A stretch of DNA of 64,000 bases from Cytobacillus praedii. GTDB taxonomy: Bacteria; Bacillota; Bacilli; Bacillales; Cytobacillaceae. The notes under the pieces are model-generated. The model saw only the letters and a list, made by a program, of their open reading frames with translations. It was not told where the DNA came from and ran no database searches. Location of the stretch: NCBI RefSeq assembly GCF_001439605.1, contig NZ_LMBX01000003.1, positions 193,805-257,804 of the forward strand. The letters run 5' to 3'. The translations under genes and the position numbers were made by a program. Below, piece by piece: positions 55,193 through 63,967 of this stretch. Each line of letters starts with the position of its first letter. Within the stretch, counting starts at the first letter, position 1.

Positions 55193-55966
55193 ATGGAATT
55201 TTTAAATTGGTCTTATCAGGGTATGGTTGCAACGATTACGATTAACAGGCCGCCTGCAAATGCGCTTTCATCAGGCTTGTTAAAGGAATTGTCTGCTGTA
55301 TTAGATGAAGTAGAAGCAAATGAAGAGATTCGAGTGGTTTTGATTCATGGGGAGGGACGCTTCTTTTCAGCAGGGGCTGATATTAAGGAATTCACTACAA
55401 TTGAAACGGGCGAAGCATTCGCCGAATTGTCTACATATGGGCAAGACCTTTTTGAACGAATGGAAAGATTTCCGAAGCCAATCATTGCAGCCATTCATGG
55501 GGCAGCACTTGGCGGTGGTTTAGAGCTTGCAATGGGCTGCCATTTTAGGCTAGTTGCAGATAATGCAAAGCTAGGATTGCCAGAGCTGCAGCTAGGATTA
55601 ATTCCGGGATTTGCTGGGACCCAGCGTCTTCCTAGATATGTCGGTGCTGCAAGAGCAGCTGAAATGCTGTTTACGAGTGAACCGATCACTGGACTAGAGG
55701 CTGTTCAATACGGATTAGCTAACCATGCGTATCCGGAAAGTGAGCTTTTGGAAAATGCTTATAAAATGGCAAAGAAAATTGCTAAGAAAAGCCCTGTTTC
55801 TATTAAAGCAGCAATCGAATTATTAAATTATTCCAAGACAGACAAGTTTCAAGAAGGCGTGAAGAAGGAAGCCAAGCTTTTTGGAGAAGTGTTCATTTCC
55901 AATGATGGAAAAGAAGGAATCTCTGCTTTTATTGAAAAAAGAGAACCGAATTTTACAGGCAAATAG
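55193..55966 (+). CDS. fadB: Enoyl-CoA hydratase FadB
   Basis: 257-aa crotonase-fold hydratase of beta-oxidation. The oxyanion-hole and catalytic regions are FSAGADIKEFTT and GAALGGGLELAMGCHFR, with ELQLGLIPGFAGTQRLPR after. Start at 55193 has AAAAGGGGG 7 nt upstream; ATG at 55187 overlaps it. Second gene of fadR-fadB. Confidence 0.94.
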   Translation: MEFLNWSYQGMVATITINRPPANALSSGLLKELSAVLDEVEANEEIRVVLIHGEGRFFSAGADIKEFTTIETGEAFAELSTYGQDLFERMERFPKPIIAAIHGAALGGGLELAMGCHFRLVADNAKLGLPELQLGLIPGFAGTQRLPRYVGAARAAEMLFTSEPITGLEAVQYGLANHAYPESELLENAYKMAKKIAKKSPVSIKAAIELLNYSKTDKFQEGVKKEAKLFGEVFISNDGKEGISAFIEKREPNFTGK

Positions 55967-55970
55967 AAAT

Positions 55971-56013
55971 TGAATGAATATTCGTTTTCAAAGAACTAGT
56001 TATCTATTATAAT
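55971..56013 (+). promoter_or_regulatory. etfBA promoter with partial FadR site
   Basis: TTTTCA (55985-55990), 17 nt, TATAAT (56008-56013). A partial FadR site, TGAATGA-ATAT-TCGTTTT (55971-55988), overlaps the -35: left half perfect, right half 4 of 7. A short hairpin GAGAGAA/TTCTCT with TTTT at 56024-56044 follows just after the expected start. The rest of the 216-bp gap shows nothing further. Confidence 0.5.
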
Positions 56014-56182
56014 AGGTTGTAATGAGAGAATCTTTTCTCTTTTTACGCGATAAATTATCATAATCTTTCGAAGTGGTGAAATGTTTCTATTTGTCACTTA
56101 CTAGCTTCTAAAACTTAGAGGTCTGTCTTTATTTGCTGCCTCGAGTGTAGGGCTTCCACTTTTTATAATTAGGAGGGAAATC

Positions 56183-56956
56183 ATGAACATCTATGTTTTA
56201 ATGAAAAGAACCTTTGATACAGAGGAAAAAATCACGATTTCAGGTGGGCAAATAAACGAAGATGGTGCGGAATTTATTATTAATCCGTATGATGAATATG
56301 CGATTGAAGAAGCAATCCAAGTGCGTGATGCACAAGGCGGTGAAGTTACAGTAGTTTCTGTAGGAAATGAAGAAACGGAAAAGCAGCTGCGAACTGCATT
56401 AGCGATGGGAGCAGATAAAGCCGTATTAATTAATACAGAAGATGACTTAGAATATGGAGATCAATTTACGACTGCGAAAATCTTGTCTGAATATTTAAAG
56501 GATAAAGACGCTGACTTAATTATTGCCGGTAATGTAGCAATTGATGGCGGTTCTGGACAAGTTGGACCACGTGTTGCAGAACTTCTGAACATTCCTTATG
56601 TAACGACTATTACTAAGCTTGATATAACTGGAAGCAATGCAACAGTCGTTCGTGATGTAGAGGGAGACTCTGAAGTTATTGAAACGACTCTTCCGCTATT
56701 AGTTACGGCACAACAAGGCTTAAACGAACCTCGTTACCCTTCATTGCCAGGGATTATGAAAGCGAAGAAAAAGCCGCTTGATGAACTTGAGCTTGACGAT
56801 CTTGATCTTGAAGAAGACGATGTGGAAGCAAAAACAAAAACAATTGAAATCTATTTGCCGCCAAAGAAAGAAGCAGGGAAAGTTCTTGAAGGCGAGCTTG
56901 CAGATCAAGTAAAAGAACTTGTTAATCTTCTTCATACAGAAGCGAAAGTAGTCTGA
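56183..56956 (+). CDS. etfB: Electron transfer flavoprotein beta subunit
   Basis: 257 aa. With EtfA, passes electrons from acyl-CoA dehydrogenases to the quinone pool. Family marks are the N-terminal MNIYVLMKRTFDTEEKI, NPYDEYAIEEAI, ALAMGADKAV and the late AQQGLNEPRYPSLPGIMKAK. AGGAGGG precedes ATG. Followed by etfA. Confidence 0.95.
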   Translation: MNIYVLMKRTFDTEEKITISGGQINEDGAEFIINPYDEYAIEEAIQVRDAQGGEVTVVSVGNEETEKQLRTALAMGADKAVLINTEDDLEYGDQFTTAKILSEYLKDKDADLIIAGNVAIDGGSGQVGPRVAELLNIPYVTTITKLDITGSNATVVRDVEGDSEVIETTLPLLVTAQQGLNEPRYPSLPGIMKAKKKPLDELELDDLDLEEDDVEAKTKTIEIYLPPKKEAGKVLEGELADQVKELVNLLHTEAKVV

Positions 56957-56996
56957 TCGAATATTCAAGAATATGAACGCAGGGGGTAAAACTCAA

Positions 56997-57974
56997 ATGG
57001 CTAGAAAAATAATCGTATTAGGTGAGGTCCGTGATGGATCATTGCGTAATGTATCCTTTGAAGCAGTAGCAGCAGCAAAAACAGCATCAGAAGGCGGAGA
57101 AGTTGTCGGTGTTTTAATTGGCGACTCTGTAAACGCTTTATCCGGCGAGTTAATCCACTATGGTGCGGATCGTGTCATTACAGTTGAAAATGAAAAGTTA
57201 AAGCAATATACACCGGATGGATATTCACAAGCATTAATGGCAGTTATTGATGCTGAAAGTCCAGAAGGTTTAATATTTGGCCATACATCTTTAGGAAAGG
57301 ATCTTGCTCCTAAAGTAGCAGCGAAACTAAATTCAGGCTTAATTTCTGATGTAACCGGCTTAGAAATTGCTGGAGGAAATCTAGTTTTCACTAGACCAAT
57401 TTACTCTGGTAAAGCATTTGAAAAGAAAATCGTTACAGATGGTTTAGTCTTTGCGACGATTCGTCCAAATAATATTAGCCCATTAGAAAAAGACGAATCT
57501 AGAACTGGAGAGGCATCTTCCCTATCTGTTGATATTAAAGATCTTCGCACCATTATTAAAGAGGTTGTGCGCAAAGCAAGTGAAGGTGTTGATTTATCCG
57601 AAGCAAAAGTAATTATTGCTGGCGGACGTGGAGTGAAGAGCGAAGAGGGATTTGAACCATTAAATGAGCTTGCAAAAGTTTTAAATGGTGCTGTTGGTGC
57701 CTCTCGTGGCGCGTGTGATGCGGATTATTGTGATTACTCTCTACAGATTGGCCAAACAGGAAAAGTAGTTACACCAGACCTTTATATCGCATGTGGTATC
57801 TCAGGTGCGATTCAGCATCTTGCAGGAATGTCTAACTCTAAAGTAATTGTTGCCATTAATAAAGATCCAGAAGCAAATATTTTTAAAGTAGCTGATTATG
57901 GAATTGTCGGCGACTTATTTGAAGTTGTACCTCTGTTAACAGAGGAGTTCCGAAAAATTTTAGTTAATGCTTAA
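56997..57974 (+). CDS. etfA: Electron transfer flavoprotein alpha subunit
   Basis: 325 aa. The C-terminal FAD domain has GGRGVKSEEGFEPLNELA, GASRGACDADYC (in part), QIGQTGKVVTPDLYIACGIS and IQHLAGM, then NKDPEANIFKVADYGIVGDL. Start at 56997 (MARKIIVLGEV) follows GCAGGGGG; an ATG at 56973 lacks a site. A terminator follows. Confidence 0.95.
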   Translation: MARKIIVLGEVRDGSLRNVSFEAVAAAKTASEGGEVVGVLIGDSVNALSGELIHYGADRVITVENEKLKQYTPDGYSQALMAVIDAESPEGLIFGHTSLGKDLAPKVAAKLNSGLISDVTGLEIAGGNLVFTRPIYSGKAFEKKIVTDGLVFATIRPNNISPLEKDESRTGEASSLSVDIKDLRTIIKEVVRKASEGVDLSEAKVIIAGGRGVKSEEGFEPLNELAKVLNGAVGASRGACDADYCDYSLQIGQTGKVVTPDLYIACGISGAIQHLAGMSNSKVIVAINKDPEANIFKVADYGIVGDLFEVVPLLTEEFRKILVNA

Positions 57975-57981
57975 TAACAAT

Positions 57982-58006
57982 ACGGGCGGCCTATGCCGCT
58001 CGTTTT
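57982..58006 (+). terminator. Terminator after etfA
   Basis: ACGGGCGGC, CTAT loop, GCCGCTCGT, then TTTTC. Confidence 0.82.
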
Positions 58007-58150
58007 CGTCATTGAATAGGATGTTATTGTTTCGCATATTAAAAAGGCATTCAGGGGAAATTATAATTTGAAGCAAATAAATAGCATCATTACATAAACG
58101 ATGATATACTGTCGTTAGAATTTGAGTAGAATTTTTAGGAGGAAATGAAT

Positions 58151-58465
58151 ATGGCAATTACAAATGTGACAGATCAAACTTTTTCTAACGAAACAGCTTC
58201 AGGCGCAGTGCTTGTAGATTTCTGGGCTCCATGGTGCGGACCATGTAAAATGATCGCTCCAGTATTAGAAGAAGTTGATTCTGAAATGGGAGATAAAGTA
58301 AAAATCGTTAAGCTTGATGTTGATGAAAATCAAGAAACAGCAGCTAAATACGGTGTGATGAGCATTCCAACTTTATTAGTTCTTAAAGATGGAGAAGTTG
58401 TGGATAAGGTAGTTGGCTTCCAGCCGAAAGAAGCTCTTGTTGAACTTCTTAGCAAACATGCTTAA
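58151..58465 (+). CDS. trxA: Thioredoxin
   Basis: 104 aa with active site WCGPCK inside [12 protein letters not shown], and cis-Pro in [11 protein letters not shown]. Start at 58151 puts AGGAGG at the right distance; ATG at 58145 is too near. It is a general disulfide reductant. Confidence 0.97.
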   Translation: MAITNVTDQTFSNETASGAVLVDFWAPWCGPCKMIAPVLEEVDSEMGDKVKIVKLDVDENQETAAKYGVMSIPTLLVLKDGEVVDKVVGFQPKEALVELLSKHA

Positions 58466-58498
58466 TTAAATATGGCTGTTTTTGTAAATTTGCAGAAT

Positions 58499-58588
58499 TG
58501 ATTGGAGCGGAGGGCACTTGGCTCCTGCGGGAGGCTCCTGTTCCTCCCCACGGAAAGCAAGTGCCCGTAGCGTAAAGCAACATGCTAA
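58499..58588. repeat. R1-like repeat, copy 3 (short form)
   Basis: TGGAGCGGAGGGCACTTGG, CTCCTGCGGGA and GGAAAGCAAGTGCCCGTAGC; GGGCACTTG pairs perfectly with CAAGTGCCC. A shorter relative of the R1 elements at 7.5 and 15.6 kb. Lies between trxA and uvrC. Confidence 0.6.
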
Positions 58589-58643
58589 GTTCATTAACAA
58601 AAACAACAATCGATGGGAAAAGAGCAAAAATAAAAATAATTAA

Positions 58644-58675
58644 AATCCTCGGCTTTATTTAAGCCGGGGATTTTT
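58644..58675 (+). terminator. Terminator before uvrC
   Basis: AATCCTCGGCTT and AAGCCGGGGATT pair around TATTT, then TTTT. Confidence 0.85.
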
Positions 58676-58715
58676 GTATGATCAAATTAGGAAAAACCTC
58701 GGGAGGTGACATCTG

Positions 58716-60488
58716 ATGAATGAAATTATAAAAAATAAATTAGTGCTCTTGCCTGATCAGCCTGGCTGTTATTTAATGAAAGACCGACAAGGGACAATCA
58801 TTTATGTGGGAAAGGCAAAGATATTAAAAAATCGGGTCCGCTCTTATTTTACAGGATCGCATGATGGGAAAACATTAAGGCTTGTTAATGAAATTGAAGA
58901 CTTCGAATATATTGTAACCTCCTCTAATATGGAAGCGCTCATTCTTGAAATGAATTTAATTAAGAAATATGATCCGAAATACAATGTCATGCTTAAGGAT
59001 GATAAAAGCTATCCTTTTATCAAATTAACAGCAGAGAGGCATCCGCGGCTGATTACAACTAGAAAAGTAAAAAAAGATAAAGGGAAATATTTCGGCCCTT
59101 ATCCAAATGTACAAGCGGCAAATGAGACGAAGAAGCTGTTAGATCGGATTTATCCATTAAGGAAATGCACAACCTTGCCTGATCGGGTTTGCCTTTATTA
59201 CCACTTAGGACAATGTCTTGCACCATGTGTAAACGAGGTAAGCGAACAGGAATATAAACAGATGGTTGATGAGATCACAAAGTTTCTTAATGGGGGCTAT
59301 AAGGATATTAAAAAGGATTTAACAGAAAAGATGACTGCAGCTGCTGAGGAACTGGATTTTGAAAGGGCAAAGGAATTTCGCGATAAGATTGCTCATATAG
59401 ATGCAACAATGGAAAAACAAAAGATCACTTCTACAGATACGACTGATCGTGATGTGTTTGGCTATGCAGTCGACAAAGGATGGATGTGTGTACAAGTTTT
59501 CTTTATTAGGCAAGGAAAATTAATTGAGAGGGATGTATCGATGTTCCCGATCCATAATGAGCCAGAAGAAGAAATGCTGACCTTTCTTGGTCAATTCTAC
59601 TCAAAGGCTAACCATTTTAAGCCGCGTGAAATTTTGGTCCCAGACTCGATCAATGCTGATATGGCAGCAGAGTTTTTGGAGGTTAAAGTTTTAATCCCTC
59701 AGCGCGGACAGAAAAAGGAATTAGTAAAGCTGGCTTATAAAAATGCGAAAATAGCATTAAAAGAAAAATTCTCCCTTATAGAGCGTGATGAGGACCGAAC
59801 GATAAAAGCGGTAGAAAGCCTAGGTCAGCAGCTAGGAATTTATACTCCTCATAGAATTGAAGCTTTTGATAATTCAAATATTCAAGGAACAGATCCTGTT
59901 TCAGCGATGATTGTTTTTATCGACGGCAAACCGGAAAAAAGGGAATATCGAAAATACAAAATAAAGTCTGTCCAAGGTCCTGATGATTATGAGTCTATGA
60001 GGGAAGTTGTTCGCAGGCGCTATACTCGAGTACTGAAAGAAGGCTTGGCACTCCCGGACTTAATCATTATTGATGGAGGCAAGGGGCATGTAGAAGCAGT
60101 AAGAGATATACTTGAAAATGAACTGAATCTTGATATTCCAATATCCGGACTAGTTAAAGATGAAAAGCATCGGACATCCCAGCTTCTATACGGAAATCCG
60201 CTAGAAATCATTCCATTGGCACGAAATAGCCAGGAATTTTATTTGCTGCAAAGAATTCAAGATGAAGTACACCGTTTTGCAATAACCTTCCATAGACAGC
60301 TTCGCGGAAAAAGTGCATTTCAATCGATGCTTGATGATATCCCGGGGATTGGTGAAAAACGAAAGAAACAGCTGTTAAAAACGTTTGGTTCTGTAAAGAA
60401 AATGAAAGATGCTACAACTGAAGAGTTTACGAAAATTGGCATTCCGGTAAATGTAGCTGAGGAGCTAATGAAAAAATTACAGGAATAG
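58716..60488 (+). CDS. uvrC: Excinuclease ABC subunit C
   Basis: 590 aa, makes the 3' and 5' cuts in nucleotide excision repair. GIY-YIG nuclease domain at the N-terminus ([19 protein letters not shown]); Cys-cluster [24 protein letters not shown] motif [13 protein letters not shown]; the RNase H-like domain with [12 protein letters not shown]; and C-terminal helix-hairpin-helix [24 protein letters not shown] before the ATG. Confidence 0.97.
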   Translation: MNEIIKNKLVLLPDQPGCYLMKDRQGTIIYVGKAKILKNRVRSYFTGSHDGKTLRLVNEIEDFEYIVTSSNMEALILEMNLIKKYDPKYNVMLKDDKSYPFIKLTAERHPRLITTRKVKKDKGKYFGPYPNVQAANETKKLLDRIYPLRKCTTLPDRVCLYYHLGQCLAPCVNEVSEQEYKQMVDEITKFLNGGYKDIKKDLTEKMTAAAEELDFERAKEFRDKIAHIDATMEKQKITSTDTTDRDVFGYAVDKGWMCVQVFFIRQGKLIERDVSMFPIHNEPEEEMLTFLGQFYSKANHFKPREILVPDSINADMAAEFLEVKVLIPQRGQKKELVKLAYKNAKIALKEKFSLIERDEDRTIKAVESLGQQLGIYTPHRIEAFDNSNIQGTDPVSAMIVFIDGKPEKREYRKYKIKSVQGPDDYESMREVVRRRYTRVLKEGLALPDLIIIDGGKGHVEAVRDILENELNLDIPISGLVKDEKHRTSQLLYGNPLEIIPLARNSQEFYLLQRIQDEVHRFAITFHRQLRGKSAFQSMLDDIPGIGEKRKKQLLKTFGSVKKMKDATTEEFTKIGIPVNVAEELMKKLQE

Positions 60489-60490
60489 TA

Positions 60491-60519
60491 TTGTTTGAAA
60501 AAAATGAATATGCTATAAT
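60491..60519 (+). promoter_or_regulatory. SigA promoter of lysC leader
   Basis: TTGTTT (60491-60496), 17 nt, TATAAT (60514-60519) with TG upstream of the -10. Confidence 0.65.
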
Positions 60520-60549
60520 TACTGAAAATTTAATATCACTTTATAACGG

Positions 60550-60794
60550 TAAAGTGAAGGTAGAGGTGCAAATTTCATAAGTAAAGGCTTGGAGAAGAAT
60601 GAGCTTCAATGAAAAGCTTTGAAAGGGAATATTTGCCGAAGTGAAGAAAGTCTCATCGCTTTCTTTGCTGGTTTTGCATTGAATAAATGCAAGATTGTCA
60701 AGACAAACAACGTCTTGGAGAGCTATCTCACTGTGTGCACGTATATCTTTTTATACTTGTGACAGCAATGGGATAGATTCTCATTGCTTTTTTC
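60550..60794 (+). promoter_or_regulatory. Lysine riboswitch (L-box) with terminator
   Basis: The aptamer opens GTGAAGGTAGAGGTGC and closes GGAGAGCTATCTCAC, with inner hallmarks AAAGGGAATATTTGCCGAAG and the GTCAAGAC/GTCTTGGAG arm. The expression platform ends in a terminator: AGCAATGGGA pairs with TCTCATTGCT (60764-60788), then T-run. Lysine binding should stop transcription before lysC. Confidence 0.94.
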
Positions 60795-60935
60795 TATGCC
60801 CAAAATTCAACCAAAATTATGTGGATTATTCATCTTAGTCAACTTGTGCATGGAAGGAATAAAGATGCTCTTTCCTAATCGTTTGTTGTTTTAATTAGTT
60901 ATGTAAATAATACTTTTTGCATAAAGCTTGAAGCT

Positions 60936-61072
60936 GATTGGAGAGAAAGGAGCGAGACTCTGGCGGGACCAGCGGAAAGGTAAAAACCGCAGGCATGATA
61001 ACGGGGCCGAAGAGGCTCACGCTCACCCCTCAGAAATCGACCTGCCTTGATCGAGAATGAAGCGTTACACAC
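60936..61072. repeat. R1-like repeat, copy 4, between L-box and lysC
   Basis: Shares GGAGCGAGACTC, GGCGGGACC, GCGGAAAGG, GAGGCTCACGCTCACC with the R1 family but has diverged. It explains much of the 357 bases between the riboswitch terminator and the lysC start; the remainder shows nothing recognisable. Confidence 0.6.
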
Positions 61073-61151
61073 GAAGGCTTTAATAGCAACAATGCTTTTG
61101 GAAATTATCTAAGAAATTAGCCACATGAAAAAGGCGGAGAGAGGGAATAAA

Positions 61152-62381
61152 GTGGGAGTAATTGTGCAGAAATTTGGGGGAACTTCAGTAGGGGATGCGA
61201 AGAAAATTCAAAGTGTGGCAAGTCGGGTCATCGAGGAAAAAGAAAAAGGCAACAATGTTGTCGTTGTCGTATCAGCAATGGGAAAATCTACTGATCACCT
61301 AGTGGATCTCGCAAAAGGAATTGCTTCACAGCCGAGCAAAAGAGAAATGGACATGCTATTAACAACAGGAGAGCAAATTACCATTTCATTATTAGCGATG
61401 GCATTAACAGAAAGAGGATATCCAGCTATCTCTCTTACTGGATGGCAGGCAGGAATAAAGACAGAGCCTGTTCATGGAAATGCAAGAATAATAGGAATAA
61501 ATACAGAAAGGGTAGAGAAAGAACTAGGAGAGGGAATCATTGTTGTAGTGGCTGGCTTCCAAGGAATAACAGAGGATGGAGCTATTTCAACATTGGGAAG
61601 AGGCGGGTCTGACACAACTGCAGTAGCTTTGGCTGCGGCACTTAATGCGGAAAAATGTGAAATATTTACTGATGTGACAGGTGTATTTACAACAGATCCC
61701 CGCTATGTAAAAGATGCAAGAAAGCTTTTGGCGGTATCTTATGATGAAATGCTGGAGCTCGCCCATTTAGGTGCAGGTGTTCTGCATCCAAGAGCAGTTG
61801 AGTTTGCCAAAAACTATCAAATACAGCTAGTAGTTAGATCAAGTACAGAAAAAGAAGCAGGTACGATTATTGAGGAGGAAGCGGCAATGGAACAAAACTT
61901 GGTTGTACGGGGAGTAGCCTTTGAAGATAATATTACGAGAGTAACCGTTATTGGCATGCCCAATTCCTTAACAGGGCTATCTGTTATTTTTACTGAATTA
62001 GCAAAAAATCATATCAATGTAGATATTATTATTCAGAGCACATTGTCAGAACAATTGACCAACTTATCTTTCTCAATAAAAAATGAAGATTTGGCTGAAA
62101 CCATTTGTGTATTAGAAAATAGTAAGGAGAAGCTAAAATATGAACGGATAGAATCGGAAGCAGGACTTGCTAAAGTATCGATTGTCGGGTCAGGAATGGT
62201 TTCAAATCCAGGGGTAGCAGCTGAAATGTTTGAAGTGTTGGCGGAGAATAATATTGCCGTTAAAATGGTCAGTACCTCTGAAATCAAGGTATCTACAGTC
62301 ATCGAACATGATGAAATGATTCGTGCTGTTCAAATATTGCATGATGTCTTTCAGCTTTCAGGTTCTCCAGTTCGTTCCTAG
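61152..62381 (+). CDS. lysC: Aspartokinase (lysine-sensitive, AKII type)
   Basis: 409 aa; phosphorylates aspartate, first step to lysine, threonine, methionine and diaminopimelate. N-terminal kinase domain starts VGVIVQKFGGTSVGDAKK; LTTGEQITISLLAMAL and GRGGSDTTAVALAAALNAE follow; two ACT domains at the C-terminus (about 265-409). Start GTG at 61152 gives the known MGxIVQKFGG start, with GAGAGGG upstream; ATG at 61125 adds nine atypical residues. It encodes an internal start for the beta subunit at 61887. Confidence 0.95.
   Translation: MGVIVQKFGGTSVGDAKKIQSVASRVIEEKEKGNNVVVVVSAMGKSTDHLVDLAKGIASQPSKREMDMLLTTGEQITISLLAMALTERGYPAISLTGWQAGIKTEPVHGNARIIGINTERVEKELGEGIIVVVAGFQGITEDGAISTLGRGGSDTTAVALAAALNAEKCEIFTDVTGVFTTDPRYVKDARKLLAVSYDEMLELAHLGAGVLHPRAVEFAKNYQIQLVVRSSTEKEAGTIIEEEAAMEQNLVVRGVAFEDNITRVTVIGMPNSLTGLSVIFTELAKNHINVDIIIQSTLSEQLTNLSFSIKNEDLAETICVLENSKEKLKYERIESEAGLAKVSIVGSGMVSNPGVAAEMFEVLAENNIAVKMVSTSEIKVSTVIEHDEMIRAVQILHDVFQLSGSPVRS
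61887..62381 (+). CDS. lysC: In-frame internal start: aspartokinase beta subunit
   Basis: ATG at 61887, codon 246 of lysC, has GAGGAGG (61872-61878) eight nt upstream. It would produce 164 residues, MEQNLVVRGVAFED and both ACT domains. In B. subtilis AKII the beta subunit comes from exactly such an in-frame start. Seen: site and spacing. Known: alpha2-beta2 AKII. Inferred: the same here. Confidence 0.75.
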   Translation: MEQNLVVRGVAFEDNITRVTVIGMPNSLTGLSVIFTELAKNHINVDIIIQSTLSEQLTNLSFSIKNEDLAETICVLENSKEKLKYERIESEAGLAKVSIVGSGMVSNPGVAAEMFEVLAENNIAVKMVSTSEIKVSTVIEHDEMIRAVQILHDVFQLSGSPVRS

Positions 62382-62382
62382 T

Positions 62383-62420
62383 AAAAAGCTTTCAAGCATT
62401 CGAATGCTTGAAAGCTTTTT
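62383..62420. terminator. Bidirectional terminator between lysC and yslB
   Basis: Perfect palindrome of 38 bases centred at 62401/62402; arms begin AAAAAGCTTTCAAGCATT and end CTTTTT. Confidence 0.93.
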
Positions 62421-62434
62421 ATATGATTTGTTGA

Positions 62435-62893
62435 TCAGGGCTGAATAGTATCCTTTTTATCCCACTTAACAGTAAAGTATATTTTACCCTTTTTCTTTTT
62501 ATTAGGATGCTCAAATGCTTCACAGATCACTTCTTTTTGGAGTTCAATCTGCTGTGCAATAAATCCAGCCTCGAGCTGAAAAGTAGAATTACTGTTTTCT
62601 TTGCAGCGCTGTTTAATTAGTGGGCTGAATAATTCCAGCTCCATTTCATTTTTTGACTCTTTGATGATCGTTAGGCTGCCCCAAGCAGTTTTTTGAAAAA
62701 AAGCTGAAATGTCATCAAAAGTTTCCATTGGATATTTACGTGCAAGTCTTTTTCCTGCCCAGTATAAAATCTCTGGTGCATCATCGCCTAATAGTTCATG
62801 CAAAAGTACTTCCCGAATGAGCTCATAACCAAATACGGGAACGGTTTCAGTTGTATTTTCAAGTGTAATGATTTCAGGTGCTGTTTCGCTCAA
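62435..62893 (-). CDS. yslB: YslB, DUF2507 protein
   Basis: 152 aa, soluble, V4R-like domain: VPVFGYELIREVLLHELLG, APEILYWAGKRLARKYP, FFQKTAWGSLTII and LEAGFIAQQIE. It stands between lysC and sdhC, as yslB in B. subtilis. Function unknown. Transcribed against lysC. Confidence 0.88.
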   Translation of the reverse strand: MSETAPEIITLENTTETVPVFGYELIREVLLHELLGDDAPEILYWAGKRLARKYPMETFDDISAFFQKTAWGSLTIIKESKNEMELELFSPLIKQRCKENSNSTFQLEAGFIAQQIELQKEVICEAFEHPNKKKKGKIYFTVKWDKKDTIQP

Positions 62894-63119
62894 ACTTTAT
62901 TCCCCTCTTTCTAGTATTCTTCTATTATATACAAAACAGAAGAAAATTAGACATTTATTCATGGAAAAAGGTTATTTTTACACAAGGAAAATATTGCTAT
63001 TTTAATATAAATAGGAATAATAGTGGCTTATTGAAAAATAAGGTTTTTTATTTTAATTTTGCAATACCAATATATTTTAATAATTTTATTTTTTATGAAC
63101 ATTTTATGTAATCGTTTCC

Positions 63120-63148
63120 TTGACGCTCTATGGTGTTGGGAGTAAAAT
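63120..63148 (+). promoter_or_regulatory. SigA promoter of sdhCAB
   Basis: TTGACG (63120-63125), 17 nt, TAAAAT (63143-63148). The leader is about 125 nt and ends in a G-rich ribosome site AGGGGGG; in B. subtilis that region of sdhC is a target of the C-rich FsrA RNA. The remaining 62.9-63.1 kb is AT-rich with no gene. Confidence 0.75.
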
Positions 63149-63280
63149 GGACATGTCACATAATTGTAAGAAAATGCAGTAACATTTTTATGGTGATGTT
63201 TAGGTGAAATAATTTAATAAATATTTTTCGAAAAATGAAAAATGATACCTTGACATCTTTAAATTCTAGGGGGGTAAAAC

Positions 63281-63889
63281 ATGGCGGGAAATCGAGAGTT
63301 TTTTTATCGCAGATTGCATTCATTACTTGGTGTTATTCCGATTGGCTTGTTTGTAATTCAGCATCTTGTAGTGAACCATTTTGCAACAGGAGGAGAAGAG
63401 TCGTTTAACAAAGCGGCTGGTTTCATGGAACATCTTCCGTTCCGAATCATTTTAGAGACTTTTATTATTTTCCTTCCAATATTATTTCATGCAATTTACG
63501 GCCTATATATTGCTTTTACTGCGAAAAATAATGCGAGCAAATTTGGCTTTTTCCGTAACTGGATGTTTCTACTTCAACGTGTAACTGGAGTTATAACCCT
63601 TATTTTTATAGTTTGGCATGTTTGGCAGACTCGTGTGCAGGCAGCCTTTGGAGCAGAAGTAAACTTTCAGATGATGGAGAATATCTTGTCTAATCCATTC
63701 ATGCTGTGGTTCTACATTATTTGTGTCGTGTCAGCAATTTTCCACTTTGCAAATGGACTTTGGTCTTTCTGTGTAAGCTGGGGGATTACAATTTCACCAC
63801 GCTCTCAGTTAATTTCGACTTATGTAACGATGGGTATTTTTGTAGCCCTTTCAATTGTGGGAATTCGTGCGATCTTTGCATTTGTTTAA
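63281..63889 (+). CDS. sdhC: Succinate dehydrogenase cytochrome b558 subunit
   Basis: 202 aa, five membrane helices binding two haems; anchors SdhAB and reduces menaquinone. Conserved His residues appear in FFYRRLHSLLGVIPIG, VIQHLVVNHF, PILFHAIYGLYI, FIVWHVWQTR and FHFANGLWSF. Start follows GGGGGGTAAAAC. Followed by sdhA after 78 bp. Confidence 0.95.
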   Translation: MAGNREFFYRRLHSLLGVIPIGLFVIQHLVVNHFATGGEESFNKAAGFMEHLPFRIILETFIIFLPILFHAIYGLYIAFTAKNNASKFGFFRNWMFLLQRVTGVITLIFIVWHVWQTRVQAAFGAEVNFQMMENILSNPFMLWFYIICVVSAIFHFANGLWSFCVSWGITISPRSQLISTYVTMGIFVALSIVGIRAIFAFV

Positions 63890-63967
63890 TAGAAAATTAA
63901 AAACTATCAAACTCGGTTCGGTCTTTGATAAAGTTTGGATTTACTAAGTATTAGGGAGTGAGTCACA

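Noticed and set aside
62878..63111. Plus-strand frame of 77 codons before sdhC
   Set aside because: Very AT-rich, overlaps the yslB start region and has no ribosome site.
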